In this document: one piece after another, positions 30,671-40,078 of the stretch
Numbering within the stretch: the stretch's first letter is position 1
Layout of the letters: each line of letters opens with the position of its first letter
Assembly (NCBI RefSeq): GCF_014656545.1
Contig: NZ_BNDS01000003.1
Location: forward strand, 271,887 to 335,886
DNA from: Neobacillus kokaensis
GTDB lineage: Bacteria; Bacillota; Bacilli; Bacillales; Cytobacillaceae
Direction of reading: 5' to 3'
DNA length: 64,000 nt
Position numbers and translations under genes: made by a program
Notes under the pieces: generated by a model
Databases searched by the model: none
What the model was told of the DNA's origin: nothing
What the model saw: only the letters and a program-made list of their open reading frames with translations

Positions 30671-31089
30671 TATGTATCCCCCCAATTAGTAGTTACAATA
30701 CACTCACTATCATATCATAAAAAGAATATTCTAACATCTTTCCGAGAAATAATCGATTAGTTTGCATTTTTTATTAAAATGCTGATTTTTCCCTATAATT
30801 TAGGTAAATATTTTGTTTAAATTGCTTGAAATTAAGTGGAAAGTAGCATAAGATGTATTAGAGAATATTGTTAAGATTTTGTGACAAATTTAGTACATTT
30901 TTATGAAAAAACAGGATGATAATCCTTTTTTTAACAGAAAGATGAATCGGTGGACTTTCCAATGTCCGGAAAACCGGTTTATTTCTTTATGTTTGTTCGT
31001 GAATTTTATCACATACATTTTCTTGTTTTTATAAAATAAAAATGTACGCTGCAGTGGAAGATAAATAAAAAAGGGTGGAAGTGATTAAG
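30671..31089. other. Divergent intergenic region yumC-ndh
   Basis: About 420 bp, AT-rich, holding the promoters of both genes. The only structured signals seen are a Rex-like operator (30996-31015) and a short half-site TTGTGACAAA near 30878. No ORF with a plausible ribosome binding site. Confidence 0.5.
30996..31015. promoter_or_regulatory. Candidate Rex operator upstream of NDH-2
   Basis: TTCGTGAATTTTATCACATA: GTGA and TCAC half-sites six bases apart, extended by TGT and ACA on the outside. This resembles the Rex consensus TTGTGAANNNNNNTTCACAA. Rex represses NADH dehydrogenase genes in Bacillus when NADH is low, so the site fits its neighbour. Based on pattern only. Confidence 0.5.
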
Positions 31090-32307
31090 TTGAGAAAGCC
31101 AAAAATCGTTATCCTTGGTGCCGGTTACGGCGGATTGTTAACGACTGTACGCTTGCAAAAGCTTATCGGGGTTAATGAAGCGGATATTATTCTAGTTAAC
31201 AAAAATGATTACCATTACGAAACAACCTGGTTACACGAAGCTTCAGCTGGTACACTTCATCATGATAAAGTGCGCTATGAAATTAATAATGTAATCGACC
31301 GCAGTAAAGTTAATTTTGTTCAGGACACAGTTGTTGAAATCAAGAAGGATGAAAAGAAAGTCATTTTAGAAAAAGGCGAAGTGGAATATGACTACCTTGT
31401 CATTGCACTTGGCGGTGAACCAGAAACATTTGGTATTAAAGGCTTAAAAGAGTATGCGTTTGGAATTACGAGTGTCAATTCCTCACGTCAATTACGTGAG
31501 CATATTGAATACCAATTTGCGACTTATAACATGGAAGAAGAGAAAGACGAAACTCGACTATCCATTGTAGTTGGCGGCGCTGGTTTCACTGGTATTGAAT
31601 TCCTGGGTGAATTAACAAACCGTATTCCTGAACTATGCCATGAATACGATGTTGATCAAGGGAAAGTGAAAATAACTTGCGTGGAAGCAGCTCCAATGGT
31701 TCTTCCTGGCTTTGATCCAGAATTAGTAAATTATGCTGTTTCCCAATTACAAAGTAAGGGTGTAGAATTCCTAATTGGTACAGCTATTAAAGAAGCAACT
31801 CCAGACGGTATTTTGGTGGCTAAAGGCGATGAAGAGCCATGGGCAATTAAAGCTGGTACTGTAGTATGGGCAGCTGGGGTACGTGGAAATTCCATCATTG
31901 AAAAATCAGGTTTTGAAGCTATGAGAGGCCGCGTTAAAGTACAGCCGGATCTCCGTGTGCCTGGCTTTGATGATGTATTTATTATTGGTGACAGTTCATT
32001 AATTATCAATGAAGAAATCAATCGTCCATATCCGCCAACTGCTCAAATTGCTATGCAGCAGGGGGAATTAACAGCCCGTAATATTGCAGCCTTAATCCGT
32101 AATACGCCACAGCTTGAAACATTCAAGTTCGACAACAAAGGGACGGTTTGTTCTTTAGGTGAAGATGATGCGATCGGTGTTGTTTTCGGCAAGAAAATTA
32201 CTGGTTCAAAAGCGGCATTCATGAAAAAAGTAGTTGATAACCGTGCTCTTTACATGATTGGCGGCGCAGGACTTGTTATGAAAAAAGGTAAATTAAATTT
32301 CTTTTGA
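31090..32307 (+). CDS. yumB: Type II NADH dehydrogenase (YumB)
   Basis: 405 residues from TTG 31090 ([14 protein letters not shown]), in line with relatives; GTG 31075 and 31081 are in-frame alternatives. FAD motif GAGYGG, second Rossmann motif [16 protein letters not shown] near 165 and FAD-closing IIGDSSL near 300. A C-terminal hydrophobic/basic tail ([14 protein letters not shown]) may anchor it to the membrane. Feeds electrons from NADH to quinone without proton pumping. Confidence 0.93.
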   Translation: MRKPKIVILGAGYGGLLTTVRLQKLIGVNEADIILVNKNDYHYETTWLHEASAGTLHHDKVRYEINNVIDRSKVNFVQDTVVEIKKDEKKVILEKGEVEYDYLVIALGGEPETFGIKGLKEYAFGITSVNSSRQLREHIEYQFATYNMEEEKDETRLSIVVGGAGFTGIEFLGELTNRIPELCHEYDVDQGKVKITCVEAAPMVLPGFDPELVNYAVSQLQSKGVEFLIGTAIKEATPDGILVAKGDEEPWAIKAGTVVWAAGVRGNSIIEKSGFEAMRGRVKVQPDLRVPGFDDVFIIGDSSLIINEEINRPYPPTAQIAMQQGELTARNIAALIRNTPQLETFKFDNKGTVCSLGEDDAIGVVFGKKITGSKAAFMKKVVDNRALYMIGGAGLVMKKGKLNFF

Positions 32308-32325
32308 GAAATAATGAAATAACAG

Positions 32326-32358
32326 AAGGGACAGGTCCTAAATCCTGTCCCTTTTTCT
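32326..32358 (+). terminator. Terminator after yumB
   Basis: AAGGGACAGG and CCTGTCCCTT stem followed by TTTT. Confidence 0.92.
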
Positions 32359-32404
32359 TGTCTTTACCAGCACTTTTAATTTTAATTGCTGTTTAACTAT
32401 TTTA

Positions 32405-32433
32405 TTGACTCACTTTCATCCATTCAGTACACT
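32405..32433 (+). promoter_or_regulatory. Sigma-A promoter of yuiB
   Basis: TTGACT, 17-nt spacer, TACACT, 28 nt before the start codon. Confidence 0.75.
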
Positions 32434-32461
32434 AAAGGTTGATGTATAAAGGGGGATTTCA

Positions 32462-32779
32462 ATGAATATTGTCGTCTTGTTGATATCGATATTATTATTT
32501 TTTGTTTTATTTTTTGGCATTGGCTTTATCTTAAATATGATCTTGCGCATGACTTGGGTTATGGCGATTATTTATCCTATTGTTGCTATTTTAATTATAG
32601 ATAGAGTACGTTTTCTTGATTATTTTACAAAAAGTAAATTTGCCTTTCAGGAATTGGGGACTAAATTTAGTAATTTAGCGACAGCGGACATCATCATTTT
32701 GTTAAGTGGACTTGCTGGGGCAATTGCTTCAGGCATTACCATCAAGCTTTTGCGAAAAAATGGATATCAAATGTTTTAA
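32462..32779 (+). CDS. yuiB: YuiB-family small membrane protein
   Basis: 105 residues with three hydrophobic segments (about 3-25, 29-45 and 76-96). No catalytic motif. Lies next to NDH-2 as yuiB does in B. subtilis, where the role is unknown. The companion yuiA was looked for in the 150 bp upstream and not found. GGGGGA ribosome binding site. Confidence 0.82.
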   Translation: MNIVVLLISILLFFVLFFGIGFILNMILRMTWVMAIIYPIVAILIIDRVRFLDYFTKSKFAFQELGTKFSNLATADIIILLSGLAGAIASGITIKLLRKNGYQMF

Positions 32780-32813
32780 GGACCTTTTTGCCATTGGCAG
32801 AGGTCTTTTTTAT
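32778..32813 (+). terminator. Terminator after yuiB
   Basis: GACCT and AGGTC in an imperfect stem followed by TTTTTT. Confidence 0.65.
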
Positions 32814-32893
32814 TCCTTTTCATTTTTACACCTCTTATTTGAATATTTCCTGCTATCTTGGGAATGAATATTTTGGGAGGAGTGAAAATTTTA

Positions 32894-33499
32894 ATGAATA
32901 AAATGAAAATGTGGACGAAGCGGTTTTCGATGACCTGTCTTTTTATAATGGCATTATTTGTAACCTTTCAATCTCTATCAGGCGTGAGTGCTAAAATGTT
33001 TATCAAAGGTTTGACAATCGCGCTTTCAAAAAGTGAAAATGTATCTGGAACACCTTCTTTGGAAGATGCTTTTGATTGGTCCAAGTACCCTAAACATACT
33101 GTTACCGCAACAGGTTATACAGCAGGATTTGAATCAACAGGAAAATACAAGGACCATCCGGAATATGGGATTACCTATTCGGGGGTAAAAGTAAAACGTG
33201 ACCTATTTTCTACAATTGCCGCGGATTTAACGGTTTTCCCAATTGGAACTATTCTATTCATACCCGGGTATGGTTATGGTGTAGTTGCCGATAAAGGGGG
33301 AGCAATTAAAGGAAATAAATTAGACCTTTATTATGAAACTGTGGAGGACGTATACCGCTTGTGGGGAAAAAAACAGGTTGAAGTTTATGTCATTCAAAAA
33401 GGGGATGGCAAATTAACTGAAAAGCAGCTGCAAGCCTTGAATGAGGATAAAACCATGCAAGTGTTCCGTCAAGCATATATTAAATCAGAGAAAAGATAA
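32894..33499 (+). CDS. yuiC: 3D-domain secreted protein YuiC
   Basis: About 201 residues from ATG 32894, which follows GGGAGGAG. N-terminal signal or anchor (about 8-30). The 3D (three-aspartate) domain is clear: [33 protein letters not shown] and [18 protein letters not shown]. subtilis YuiC is a lytic-transglycosylase-like wall enzyme of the Sps family. Probably trims peptidoglycan in stationary phase. Confidence 0.88.
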   Translation: MNKMKMWTKRFSMTCLFIMALFVTFQSLSGVSAKMFIKGLTIALSKSENVSGTPSLEDAFDWSKYPKHTVTATGYTAGFESTGKYKDHPEYGITYSGVKVKRDLFSTIAADLTVFPIGTILFIPGYGYGVVADKGGAIKGNKLDLYYETVEDVYRLWGKKQVEVYVIQKGDGKLTEKQLQALNEDKTMQVFRQAYIKSEKR

Positions 33500-33585
33500 A
33501 ACAGGCCTAGGGTGCCTGTTTTTTGCGTTGCTGTTTGCTATTACTTAAAATAAAAGATAAGCATTATGGAAGGGCGGGAGTCTGG

Positions 33586-33966
33586 ATGGAAGATTATCCA
33601 ATCGAGTATTATGAGTTTTTTGTTAGTTTTAATGAAGGGGATTACTATACATGCCATGACCTGCTTGAAGAAATGTGGATGACAGATAAGCAGAATTTGT
33701 TTTTAAAGGGCCTATTGCAAATGAGTGTGGCGATCTACCATTATGAATATGGAAATGTAAAAGGTGCGAGGATGATGATGCTGACTGCCTATTACTATTT
33801 GCAGGATTATCGACCGAAACATTGGGGCTTAGATTTAGAAAAGGTCTATCCGTTTATTGAGCAATCCTTGATGACCTTCCCAACAGATATTGACAGTATT
33901 CCATATGAAAGAATTGACGAACTGCCTAAGCTCCCAAGTTTAGTACTTTATTTAGAAGATGATTAG
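33586..33966 (+). CDS. DUF309 family protein
   Basis: 126 residues from ATG 33586, behind GGCGGGAG; the frame is open from 33523. FNEGDYYTCHDLLEEMW and KGLLQMSVAIYHYEYGNVKGARMM are the DUF309 hallmarks, with conserved H and E residues that could bind metal. Function unknown. Confidence 0.85.
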   Translation: MEDYPIEYYEFFVSFNEGDYYTCHDLLEEMWMTDKQNLFLKGLLQMSVAIYHYEYGNVKGARMMMLTAYYYLQDYRPKHWGLDLEKVYPFIEQSLMTFPTDIDSIPYERIDELPKLPSLVLYLEDD

Positions 33967-34017
33967 AGGATGCTTTTTCGCTATAATTAGACACGAATAA
34001 TATGGAGGTGAACCTGG

Positions 34018-35526
34018 ATGTTTTATGTTAAAAAAGAGTTGGACTTAGACGCTGAACATAACGGATTGGTAGTCGGACTGTTTGATAAACCGGAAAAGTT
34101 TTCAGGTCTGTTGGCAAAACTGGATCAGAGTTTTAATGGGCAATTAACAGAGTTGGTGAAATCCGGGGATATTTCAGCTAAAGTAAAAAGTATCAGTAAA
34201 GTACATAGTTTAGGAAAAATCGCTGCAAAACGAATCTGGTTTGTCGGTCTTGGGAAGGAAAAAGATTTATCTTTTGATAAGCTGCGAGAGGCATTCGGCA
34301 AGCTTTTTAAAGAAGTGAAAGGAAGTAAATTAGAGGAGGCTGCTGTTTATTTAGATTCCTTTGTCGCAGAAGAAATCGAGGGCTTAGATGCAGCCCATGC
34401 GCTAAGTGAAGCATTCGCACTAGCCTCCTATCAATTTAGCGGCTATAGGCAAAAATCTAATGAACCGGAGCGAAAGCTTGAGAAGCTTACCATTTATAGT
34501 GAAGCAGTGGAGGAAGAGGACATTCTGGCATCATTGTCTGTAGGCTATGCATTTGGGAAAGGAACCAACTCTGCAAGGACGCTGGTCAATACCCCGGGTA
34601 ATATGCTGACTGCATCCGATCTGGCAAACTATGCAGAGGAACTTGGAGCCAAATACGATTTTGAGGTAGAAATTTTGGAGAAGGAAGATATTGAGAAGCT
34701 TGGTATGGGAGCTTTCCTGGCAGTTAATAAAGGTTCCGCAGAGCCGCCAAAGATGATTGTCCTTAAATATCAAGGAAAAGAAGAATGGAAGGACGTTATC
34801 GGCCTAGTTGGTAAAGGAATTACTTTTGATACTGGAGGTTATTCGATTAAAACAAAAGCTGGTATTGTCGGGATGAAAACTGATATGGGCGGAGCAGCTG
34901 CAGTTCTTGGGGCAATGGAAATCATTGGGGAAATCAAACCGGAGCAGAATGTTGTCGCTGTTATTCCGTCAACCGATAATATGATCAGCGGCGCAGCTTT
35001 TAAACCAGATGATGTTATTACTTCGATGAGTGGTAAAACGATTGAGGTATTAAATACGGATGCTGAAGGGCGTTTAGTATTGGCCGATGCCATTACGTAT
35101 GCAAAGCACCATGGCGCAGAGTACTTAGTTGATGTAGCAACCTTAACCGGCGGTGTGATTACCGCACTTGGACTCCACACAACCGGAGCGATGACTAATT
35201 ATGAGCCGTTGTATGAACAAGTATTAGAAGCATCGATGGAAGCTGGCGAACAAATGTGGCAATTGCCATTATTTGAATCTGAAAAGGAGCGGGTACGAAA
35301 TAGCAAGGTTGCTGATTTAAATAACTCGCCAGGCAGTGAAGGACATGCGATCGTAGCAGGCGCCTTTATTGGTGAATTCGCTGAAAATACCCCATGGGTT
35401 CATTTAGATATTGCGGGAACTGCTACTTCCTCAAAAGCCTATAACCTTGGTCCTGCAGGTGCTACAGGTGTAATGGTTCGTACACTGGCATTGTTCGTAG
35501 AACGATTTGAACCGATTGAAAAATAA
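34018..35526 (+). CDS. pepA: Leucyl aminopeptidase PepA (M17)
   Basis: 502 residues. The catalytic C-terminal half contains [30 protein letters not shown] and the metal/active-site motif [13 protein letters not shown] at about 345. It removes N-terminal residues from peptides with two divalent metals per subunit. Matches B. subtilis YuiE. A perfect GGAGGTGA lies upstream. A dispersed repeat follows 5 bp after the stop. Confidence 0.95.
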   Translation: MFYVKKELDLDAEHNGLVVGLFDKPEKFSGLLAKLDQSFNGQLTELVKSGDISAKVKSISKVHSLGKIAAKRIWFVGLGKEKDLSFDKLREAFGKLFKEVKGSKLEEAAVYLDSFVAEEIEGLDAAHALSEAFALASYQFSGYRQKSNEPERKLEKLTIYSEAVEEEDILASLSVGYAFGKGTNSARTLVNTPGNMLTASDLANYAEELGAKYDFEVEILEKEDIEKLGMGAFLAVNKGSAEPPKMIVLKYQGKEEWKDVIGLVGKGITFDTGGYSIKTKAGIVGMKTDMGGAAAVLGAMEIIGEIKPEQNVVAVIPSTDNMISGAAFKPDDVITSMSGKTIEVLNTDAEGRLVLADAITYAKHHGAEYLVDVATLTGGVITALGLHTTGAMTNYEPLYEQVLEASMEAGEQMWQLPLFESEKERVRNSKVADLNNSPGSEGHAIVAGAFIGEFAENTPWVHLDIAGTATSSKAYNLGPAGATGVMVRTLALFVERFEPIEK

Positions 35527-35531
35527 GCTAA

Positions 35532-35655
35532 TTGTCTAGCTCCAGCACCTAGCCCCTCGAGATCACAAGTCAATCCGTCAAGAAGGCTAAAAAGCAGCCT
35601 TCTGGCCGGCTTGTCTTGTGCTTGTCGGGGCTGATCGAGGCGCTTCCGCTTTTCT
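35532..35655. repeat. Dispersed intergenic repeat, TGTCTAGCTCCAGC family
   Basis: A 124-bp element. The outer arms CACCTAGCCCC and GGGGCTGATCGAGGCGCT pair imperfectly, then CACAAG/CTTGTG, then AGAAGGCT with AGCCTTCT around a short loop, so the whole element can form a long branched hairpin. A homologous copy is at 58782 and a variant at 23001. No ORF. Confidence 0.88.
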
Positions 35656-35731
35656 ATTAGCCCGCCCACTCCAAAAGCCTCCTTTCTGCATATGAAATAG
35701 TATAGGCAAATATAAAGGAGGTAAGGCCTAC

Positions 35732-35968
35732 ATGTACCCGTATTATCGAAGTTCCTATCCAGTTGCTGACCAAAGGTTTTTTGGCCCTTGGGGCTGGCCA
35801 TTATTGGCAGTTGGCGGGCTTGGCTTTTTAGGCGGATTAATCGGTGGTGGGATCGGAGGCGCATGGGGGGCTTCCGCTGCGCTTCGCCCCCCATTCGGCT
35901 ATGGCTATCCGGGCATAGGCTATCCAGGCATAGGCTATCCGGGCATAGGTTATCCAGGATATTATTAA
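35732..35968 (+). CDS. Small Gly/Tyr-rich protein with GYPGI repeats
   Basis: 78 residues behind an ideal AAAGGAGGT. MYPYYRSSYPV, then a hydrophobic glycine-rich centre (LLAVGGLGFLGGLIGGGIGG) and three GYPGI repeats coded by a 15-bp DNA repeat at 35903-35962. The composition recalls small spore coat or glycine-zipper surface proteins, but no family is recognised with certainty. Confidence 0.72.
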   Translation: MYPYYRSSYPVADQRFFGPWGWPLLAVGGLGFLGGLIGGGIGGAWGASAALRPPFGYGYPGIGYPGIGYPGIGYPGYY

Positions 35969-36076
35969 TTGATGAAAAAACAGCTGCGGCTGTTTTTTTT
36001 ATATTAAAAGAGGAAAATGGTGAGGGAAAAAAGAATACATGTAAATAAGATTACATACAAGATGGAGGAAAGAAAA

Positions 36077-36460
36077 ATGATAGAAAACACCTTAATTGCA
36101 ACGTTAGGAATGGAGATAACCCATTTAGGAGAGGGAAAGGTTATTGCTACAATGCCAGTTGATGAGAGAACCCGCCAGCCATTTGGCATTTTGCACGGAG
36201 GTGCGTCTGTTGCTTTGGCTGAAACAGTTGCGAGCCTAGGTGCCTACGAATTAGTCGATAAAGAAACAGAAGCAGTAGCAGGACTTGAAATAAACGCCAA
36301 CCATGTACGTCCGAAAGCCGATGGAGTTGTTACTGCAGTGGGAACGGTGCTGCATCGCGGCAAAACAACAATGGTGTGGGACATCAAAATTTCCGATGAA
36401 CAAGAACGTCTGGTATGCGTATCTAGGTGTACAATGGCCATTATTAAAAAGAACAAATGA
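36077..36460 (+). CDS. PaaI-type hotdog thioesterase
   Basis: 127 residues from ATG 36077 (behind GGAGGAAAG). Hotdog signature QPFGILHGGASVALAETVAS with the catalytic-helix region, followed by VAGLEINANHVRP. Hydrolyses an acyl-CoA thioester, probably aromatic or menaquinone-pathway related as in YuxO/MenI-like proteins; the substrate is unproven. Confidence 0.88.
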   Translation: MIENTLIATLGMEITHLGEGKVIATMPVDERTRQPFGILHGGASVALAETVASLGAYELVDKETEAVAGLEINANHVRPKADGVVTAVGTVLHRGKTTMVWDIKISDEQERLVCVSRCTMAIIKKNK

Positions 36461-36470
36461 TCTTAAATCT

Positions 36471-36498
36471 GGATGGGGAACTCCCCATCCATTTTTCA
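36471..36498 (+). terminator. Terminator after the thioesterase gene
   Basis: GGATGGGG and CCCCATCC stem followed by ATTTTT. Confidence 0.92.
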
Positions 36499-36537
36499 TT
36501 TTATTGTAGAAAAATTTAAAAAATTTACGGCAAAATC

Positions 36538-36546
36538 TGTTATAAT
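36538..36546 (+). promoter_or_regulatory. Extended -10 promoter upstream of kapD
   Basis: TGTTATAAT, an extended -10 element, without a good -35. About 90 nt before the kapD start. Confidence 0.5.
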
Positions 36547-36639
36547 GAAAGATATAAAAATAGAAAAAAAGCACAGTTTTTTGTACAGGTTTCTCAATAT
36601 AATGTAATAAGAATCTATTTTTGAAAGGTGGTGAATTTG

Positions 36640-37263
36640 ATGAGAGCGAAGCGGCAGTATTTGTTTATTGATTTCGAATTTTCCATGCCGGAACGGAATG
36701 TTCGCGTGAAAGATTTTTTTGCGGAAATTATTGAGGTTGGTATTGTCGCCGTGGTAGATGACCAGATTGTTGAGCAATTCTCTTCTTATGTGACCCCTCT
36801 TAAATTCCCAAAATTATCCGAACGTTGTAAGTCATTCTTACATATTACACAACAGCAAGTGGACTCGGGGTTATCATTTTATGATTTTATCCGTAAGCTA
36901 GAGGAGTTTAATAAAAGTAATCTAGAAACGACAATTGTTACGTGGGGAAATATGGATATGAAGGTACTGCGGCATAATTGCTTGAAGGCGGGGGTTAAGT
37001 TTCCGTTCCAGGCTGCTGAATTGGACCTTTCTATGGAATATAAGCGTTTCTTTGGCGACCAAAACCAAACAGGTCTTTGGAAAGCGGTTCAAGAATATGG
37101 CAAGGAAGGGACAGGCAGGCATCACCGAGCACTTGATGATGCATTGACTACCTACAATATATTCAAGCTCGTTGAAAAGGATAAACGTTATTTAGAAAAA
37201 CCGAAACCAACGACGATTGGGGATCGGGTTGACTTTTCAAAATTATTAAATGAATTTGCTTAA
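36640..37263 (+). CDS. kapD: KapD, DEDDh 3'-5' exonuclease-fold sporulation inhibitor
   Basis: 207 residues from ATG 36640, with AAAGGTGG upstream. DEDDh residues: D11 and E13 (LFIDFEFSM), D in VTWGNMDMKVL and HHRALDDA near 168. In B. subtilis KapD overexpression inhibits the KinA pathway to sporulation. Convergent with kapB here. Confidence 0.92.
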   Translation: MRAKRQYLFIDFEFSMPERNVRVKDFFAEIIEVGIVAVVDDQIVEQFSSYVTPLKFPKLSERCKSFLHITQQQVDSGLSFYDFIRKLEEFNKSNLETTIVTWGNMDMKVLRHNCLKAGVKFPFQAAELDLSMEYKRFFGDQNQTGLWKAVQEYGKEGTGRHHRALDDALTTYNIFKLVEKDKRYLEKPKPTTIGDRVDFSKLLNEFA

Positions 37264-37294
37264 ATGGCCAAATCAATTAATCCGATTTGGCCAT
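37264..37294. terminator. Hairpin between kapD and kapB
   Basis: ATGGCCAAATC and GATTTGGCCAT with a 9-nt loop; no long T run. Confidence 0.7.
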
Positions 37295-37300
37295 TACTAA

Positions 37301-37684
37301 TTAGGCTTTAAAATAATCTTTTTCTAAGGATCGAAACATTTGCAGACTCTTCTCAGACCATTCCGAAAAATTCCCCTCTAGTTCCAGTTTTGCTTTATTC
37401 ACCGCTTCTTTTAATGAATCCAAATAGTTAGGGACTTCCCCTTCAAAAGGTTTAACCATTTGTTTAGGTATATTAGTCTGTTCTCTAAATGCAAGCGCGC
37501 GACGCTCATGGAAAATTAACACATCAACATCTTTCGGACTATGCAAATCCCCCTGCATCGGATGTTTTAATACGGCAAGCACTCTGACCAAATAATGCTG
37601 CGGGCGAACATCCGTGATTTCTCCAATATATTTTCCTGTCTTATAAATTCCTGTGACAATTGAACCAATTTGTAATCCCTCCAT
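37301..37684 (-). CDS. kapB: Kinase-associated protein KapB
   Basis: 127 residues from ATG 37684, behind GGGAGTG. An N-terminal SH3-like barrel (IGSIVTGIYKTGKYIGEI, then HYLVRVLAVLKHPMQGDLH) is followed by helices. The family is named a lipoprotein, but this sequence starts MEGLQIGS with no signal peptide and contains no cysteine lipobox. In B. subtilis it supports KinB signalling. Confidence 0.9.
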   Translation of the reverse strand: MEGLQIGSIVTGIYKTGKYIGEITDVRPQHYLVRVLAVLKHPMQGDLHSPKDVDVLIFHERRALAFREQTNIPKQMVKPFEGEVPNYLDSLKEAVNKAKLELEGNFSEWSEKSLQMFRSLEKDYFKA

Positions 37685-37785
37685 CAAAAACACTCCCAAA
37701 TAAATAGTTTATTACTTCCATTTTAATATGAAAACGTTAAAATGAAAAACATAGTGTAATAAAGTGAAAATTGGAGGAAAGATAA

Positions 37786-38526
37786 ATGAGGAAGAGCTTT
37801 TTAAATCTATTCACTCTTTTAGTCGTTATTGCTGTACTGGCAGCATGCGGGACAAGCAATCAAACAAAATCGGAAAAGGATAAAAGTCCTGCACCCAAAA
37901 CTGAACAAAAGGAAGGAGAGCAAAAAGTGGCAAATTCTGTTTATCCTCAGCTGTCAAATGATGTAGCTGAAAAAGAAAGACTGGTCGAAATGGAAACATC
38001 AATGGGCAATATTAAAATTAAGTTATTTCCTGAGTACGCTCCAAAAACGGTGGAAAACTTTGTAAAGCATAGTGAGGAAGGCTATTATAATGGATTGATT
38101 TTTCACCGAGTGATCAAAGATTTTATGATTCAAGGCGGGGACCCTAATGGTAATGGAACCGGCGGTACGAGTATTTGGGGAACTCCGTTTAAGGATGAGT
38201 TTACGCCAAATCTGTTTAATATTAGAGGTGCCTTATCGATGGCGAATTCTGGTGCCAACACGAATGGAAGTCAGTTCTTTATTGTGCAAAGCAGCAGACT
38301 TGATCCTTCTATGAAGGAACAGATGGAAAAAGCGGGTTATACACAGGAAATGATTGAGGCATATGATAAAAATGGAGGCACGCCTTGGCTTGACCATCGT
38401 CATACTGTTTTTGGACAAGTAATTGAAGGAATGGATATTGTTGATAAGATTGCAGATACGCCAGTGGATGATAAGGACAAGCCGAAAAAGGATGTTGTCA
38501 TTCAAAAAATAAAAGTATTAAAATAA
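37786..38526 (+). CDS. Cyclophilin-type peptidyl-prolyl isomerase lipoprotein
   Basis: 246 residues. Lipobox LAAC with C21, then a charged linker to about residue 60. Cyclophilin core: [28 protein letters not shown] and [17 protein letters not shown] are present; the active-site R is in FHRV. Likely folds exported proteins at the outer face of the membrane. GGAGGAAAG before the ATG. Confidence 0.92.
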   Translation: MRKSFLNLFTLLVVIAVLAACGTSNQTKSEKDKSPAPKTEQKEGEQKVANSVYPQLSNDVAEKERLVEMETSMGNIKIKLFPEYAPKTVENFVKHSEEGYYNGLIFHRVIKDFMIQGGDPNGNGTGGTSIWGTPFKDEFTPNLFNIRGALSMANSGANTNGSQFFIVQSSRLDPSMKEQMEKAGYTQEMIEAYDKNGGTPWLDHRHTVFGQVIEGMDIVDKIADTPVDDKDKPKKDVVIQKIKVLK

Positions 38527-38609
38527 CTGGTTTGTTTCTTGGAATGAAATACTTTTTACTGATATAATTAATCTCTGAATAGGTCCTTTAAAGGAAAGGA
38601 AGTAAAAAG

Positions 38610-38819
38610 ATGTTTCATCCATTAGTGTTGTCATTGTTTTTATATTTTCCTGAAGATAAATCAGAATATATCCCAGCTTCCATTAGTTTCGTAATTTTTT
38701 TAATTGGTGCCTTTATTACCATGAGAATAATTTTAAAACATTCTAAAAAGGAAGCTGAGAAAGCGAAGAAATTAGAAGAGCAAATTTTAAATAACAAGGC
38801 GTCTGATAAGAACAGCTAA
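38610..38819 (+). CDS. Small single-pass membrane protein, function unknown
   Basis: 69 residues with a hydrophobic segment at about 24-44 and a basic, helical C-terminal tail. A good AAAGGAAGG ribosome binding site, a TATAAT -10 box at 38560 and a terminator just after the stop support a real gene. No family is recognised. Confidence 0.65.
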   Translation: MFHPLVLSLFLYFPEDKSEYIPASISFVIFLIGAFITMRIILKHSKKEAEKAKKLEEQILNNKASDKNS

Positions 38820-38842
38820 CTTTCTGCTGTTCTTATTTTTTT
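38806..38842 (+). terminator. Terminator after the 69-residue gene
   Basis: ATAAGAACAGC and GCTGTTCTTAT stem, then a T run. It begins within the last codons. Confidence 0.88.
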
Positions 38843-38928
38843 TGCTTTCTTCCAATATTAAATATCGTTTAAGTGAACAGGATTTTGCCTATACTAATGA
38901 CAAATTGTCGATTTTGGGGGTTGTACTT

Positions 38929-39477
38929 TTGAAAAAAATATGGGGTATTATTCCACTTCTGCTTTTGTCAGGCTGCATGGAAAAGGAGATTACGAAAGCA
39001 AATGTAAACATGTATAATGCAGCCGGGGACTCGCTTGGAACGATTAAGCTGCAGGAGCAATCAAGTGGTGTGAAAATGGCTGTAAATTTAAAGGGGCTGC
39101 CTCCTGGTGAACATGCGATACATATTCATGACAAAGGAAAATGTAAGGCACCGGATTTTAAATCGGCGGGTGATCACTTTAATCCGGAAAACAAGGAACA
39201 TGGTCTCCTTCATCCAAAAGGTGCGCATGCTGGTGATTTGCCAAACTTGATTGTTGAGGACGATGGGTCTGTAAATGCTGAATTGATGGCACCAAATGTA
39301 TCATTAAAAGATGGTAAAAAATCGTTATTCACGAAAGTAGGAACGTCAATTGTCATTCATCAAGGGAAGGATGACGGTATGACTCAACCGGCAGGAGATT
39401 CCGGAAAGCGGATTGCTTGTGGGGAAATCTCCAACGATAAAAAGAAACCAGGTCAAAAGGAAGCGCAGAATGATTAG
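38929..39477 (+). CDS. sodC: Cu/Zn superoxide dismutase lipoprotein
   Basis: 182 residues from TTG 38929 behind GGGGGTTG; upstream frame discarded because this start gives a lipoprotein signal with lipobox LSGC (C16). Copper ligands H65, H67, H83 and H144; zinc ligands H83, H91, H100 and D103; disulfide pair C72 and C164; R161. All canonical positions are filled, so an active surface superoxide dismutase is expected. Confidence 0.88.
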   Translation: MKKIWGIIPLLLLSGCMEKEITKANVNMYNAAGDSLGTIKLQEQSSGVKMAVNLKGLPPGEHAIHIHDKGKCKAPDFKSAGDHFNPENKEHGLLHPKGAHAGDLPNLIVEDDGSVNAELMAPNVSLKDGKKSLFTKVGTSIVIHQGKDDGMTQPAGDSGKRIACGEISNDKKKPGQKEAQND

Positions 39478-39549
39478 AAAAGTGAAAGCGCCTGTCAGCG
39501 AACTAAACTAACTAGAGCAATACACTGAAAAAGCGAATGTTTTAAATAT

Positions 39550-39582
39550 AAGGGTTCTTCCGTTGTGAAGTGCCCTTTTTTC
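39550..39582 (+). terminator. Terminator downstream of sodC
   Basis: AAGGG-TTC and GAA-CCCTT imperfect stem followed by TTTTTTC. Confidence 0.7.
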
Positions 39583-39658
39583 TTTTTTTAGGTAGGAACC
39601 TAAGCTTATCCGAAAATTTGTACATACACTACCATGAGATTGAATAGGAGGGGTTTAC

Positions 39659-39946
39659 ATGGAAAAAAGACAATATGGCGGTTACCCAGGACAATTTCTT
39701 CCCCAAATGGGTTATCCACAAATGGGCTATCCACACATGGGGGGGTACCATGGTTATCCAATGAGCGGATTTCCGCAGCAAATGGGAGGTTTTCCACATT
39801 ATCCGCAAACAGCTGGCGGCTACCAGCAGTATCCACACATGGGGGGCTACCATGGCTATCCGCAAATGATGGGTGGATTTCCACAAGGATATCAGCCGCA
39901 AATGATGCCTCAAAACGTTGGCCAACGAAGCAAGAATAAGAAATAA
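39659..39946 (+). CDS. Low-complexity Gly/Tyr/Pro/Gln/Met protein
   Basis: 95 residues with repeated QMGYP, HMGGYHGYP and GGFPQ elements, a basic tail (QRSKNKK) and no membrane segment. AGGAGGGG 7 nt before the ATG and a terminator behind it support expression. The composition is like tyrosine-rich spore coat or self-assembling proteins; no specific family is claimed. Antisense frames of similar length are composition artefacts. Confidence 0.72.
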   Translation: MEKRQYGGYPGQFLPQMGYPQMGYPHMGGYHGYPMSGFPQQMGGFPHYPQTAGGYQQYPHMGGYHGYPQMMGGFPQGYQPQMMPQNVGQRSKNKK

Positions 39947-39971
39947 TCTAAATCTATCCTTTGTGAGGAAG

Positions 39972-40003
39972 AAAAACCTGTTACTATGTGAACAGGTTTT
40001 TTC
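39972..40003 (+). terminator. Terminator after the low-complexity gene
   Basis: AAAAACCTGTT and AACAGGTTTTTT around an 8-nt loop. Confidence 0.92.
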
Positions 40004-40078
40004 CATGCTCAAAACTTGATTTATTCCCATTTTTTATTAACAATAAGTTTAGTATTTATCCAGATAGGAGAACTTGTG

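Noticed and set aside
35439..35894. 151-codon minus-strand ORF across the repeat at 35532
   Set aside because: It overlaps pepA and the GYPGI gene and is read through the structured repeat; a similar artefact frame occurs at the 58782 copy.
39606..40030. Antisense and alternate-frame ORFs of 92-133 codons over the GYP-rich gene
   Set aside because: The biased composition of the repeated sense gene removes stop codons in other frames; no start signals fit, and the sense ORF has AGGAGGGG and a terminator.
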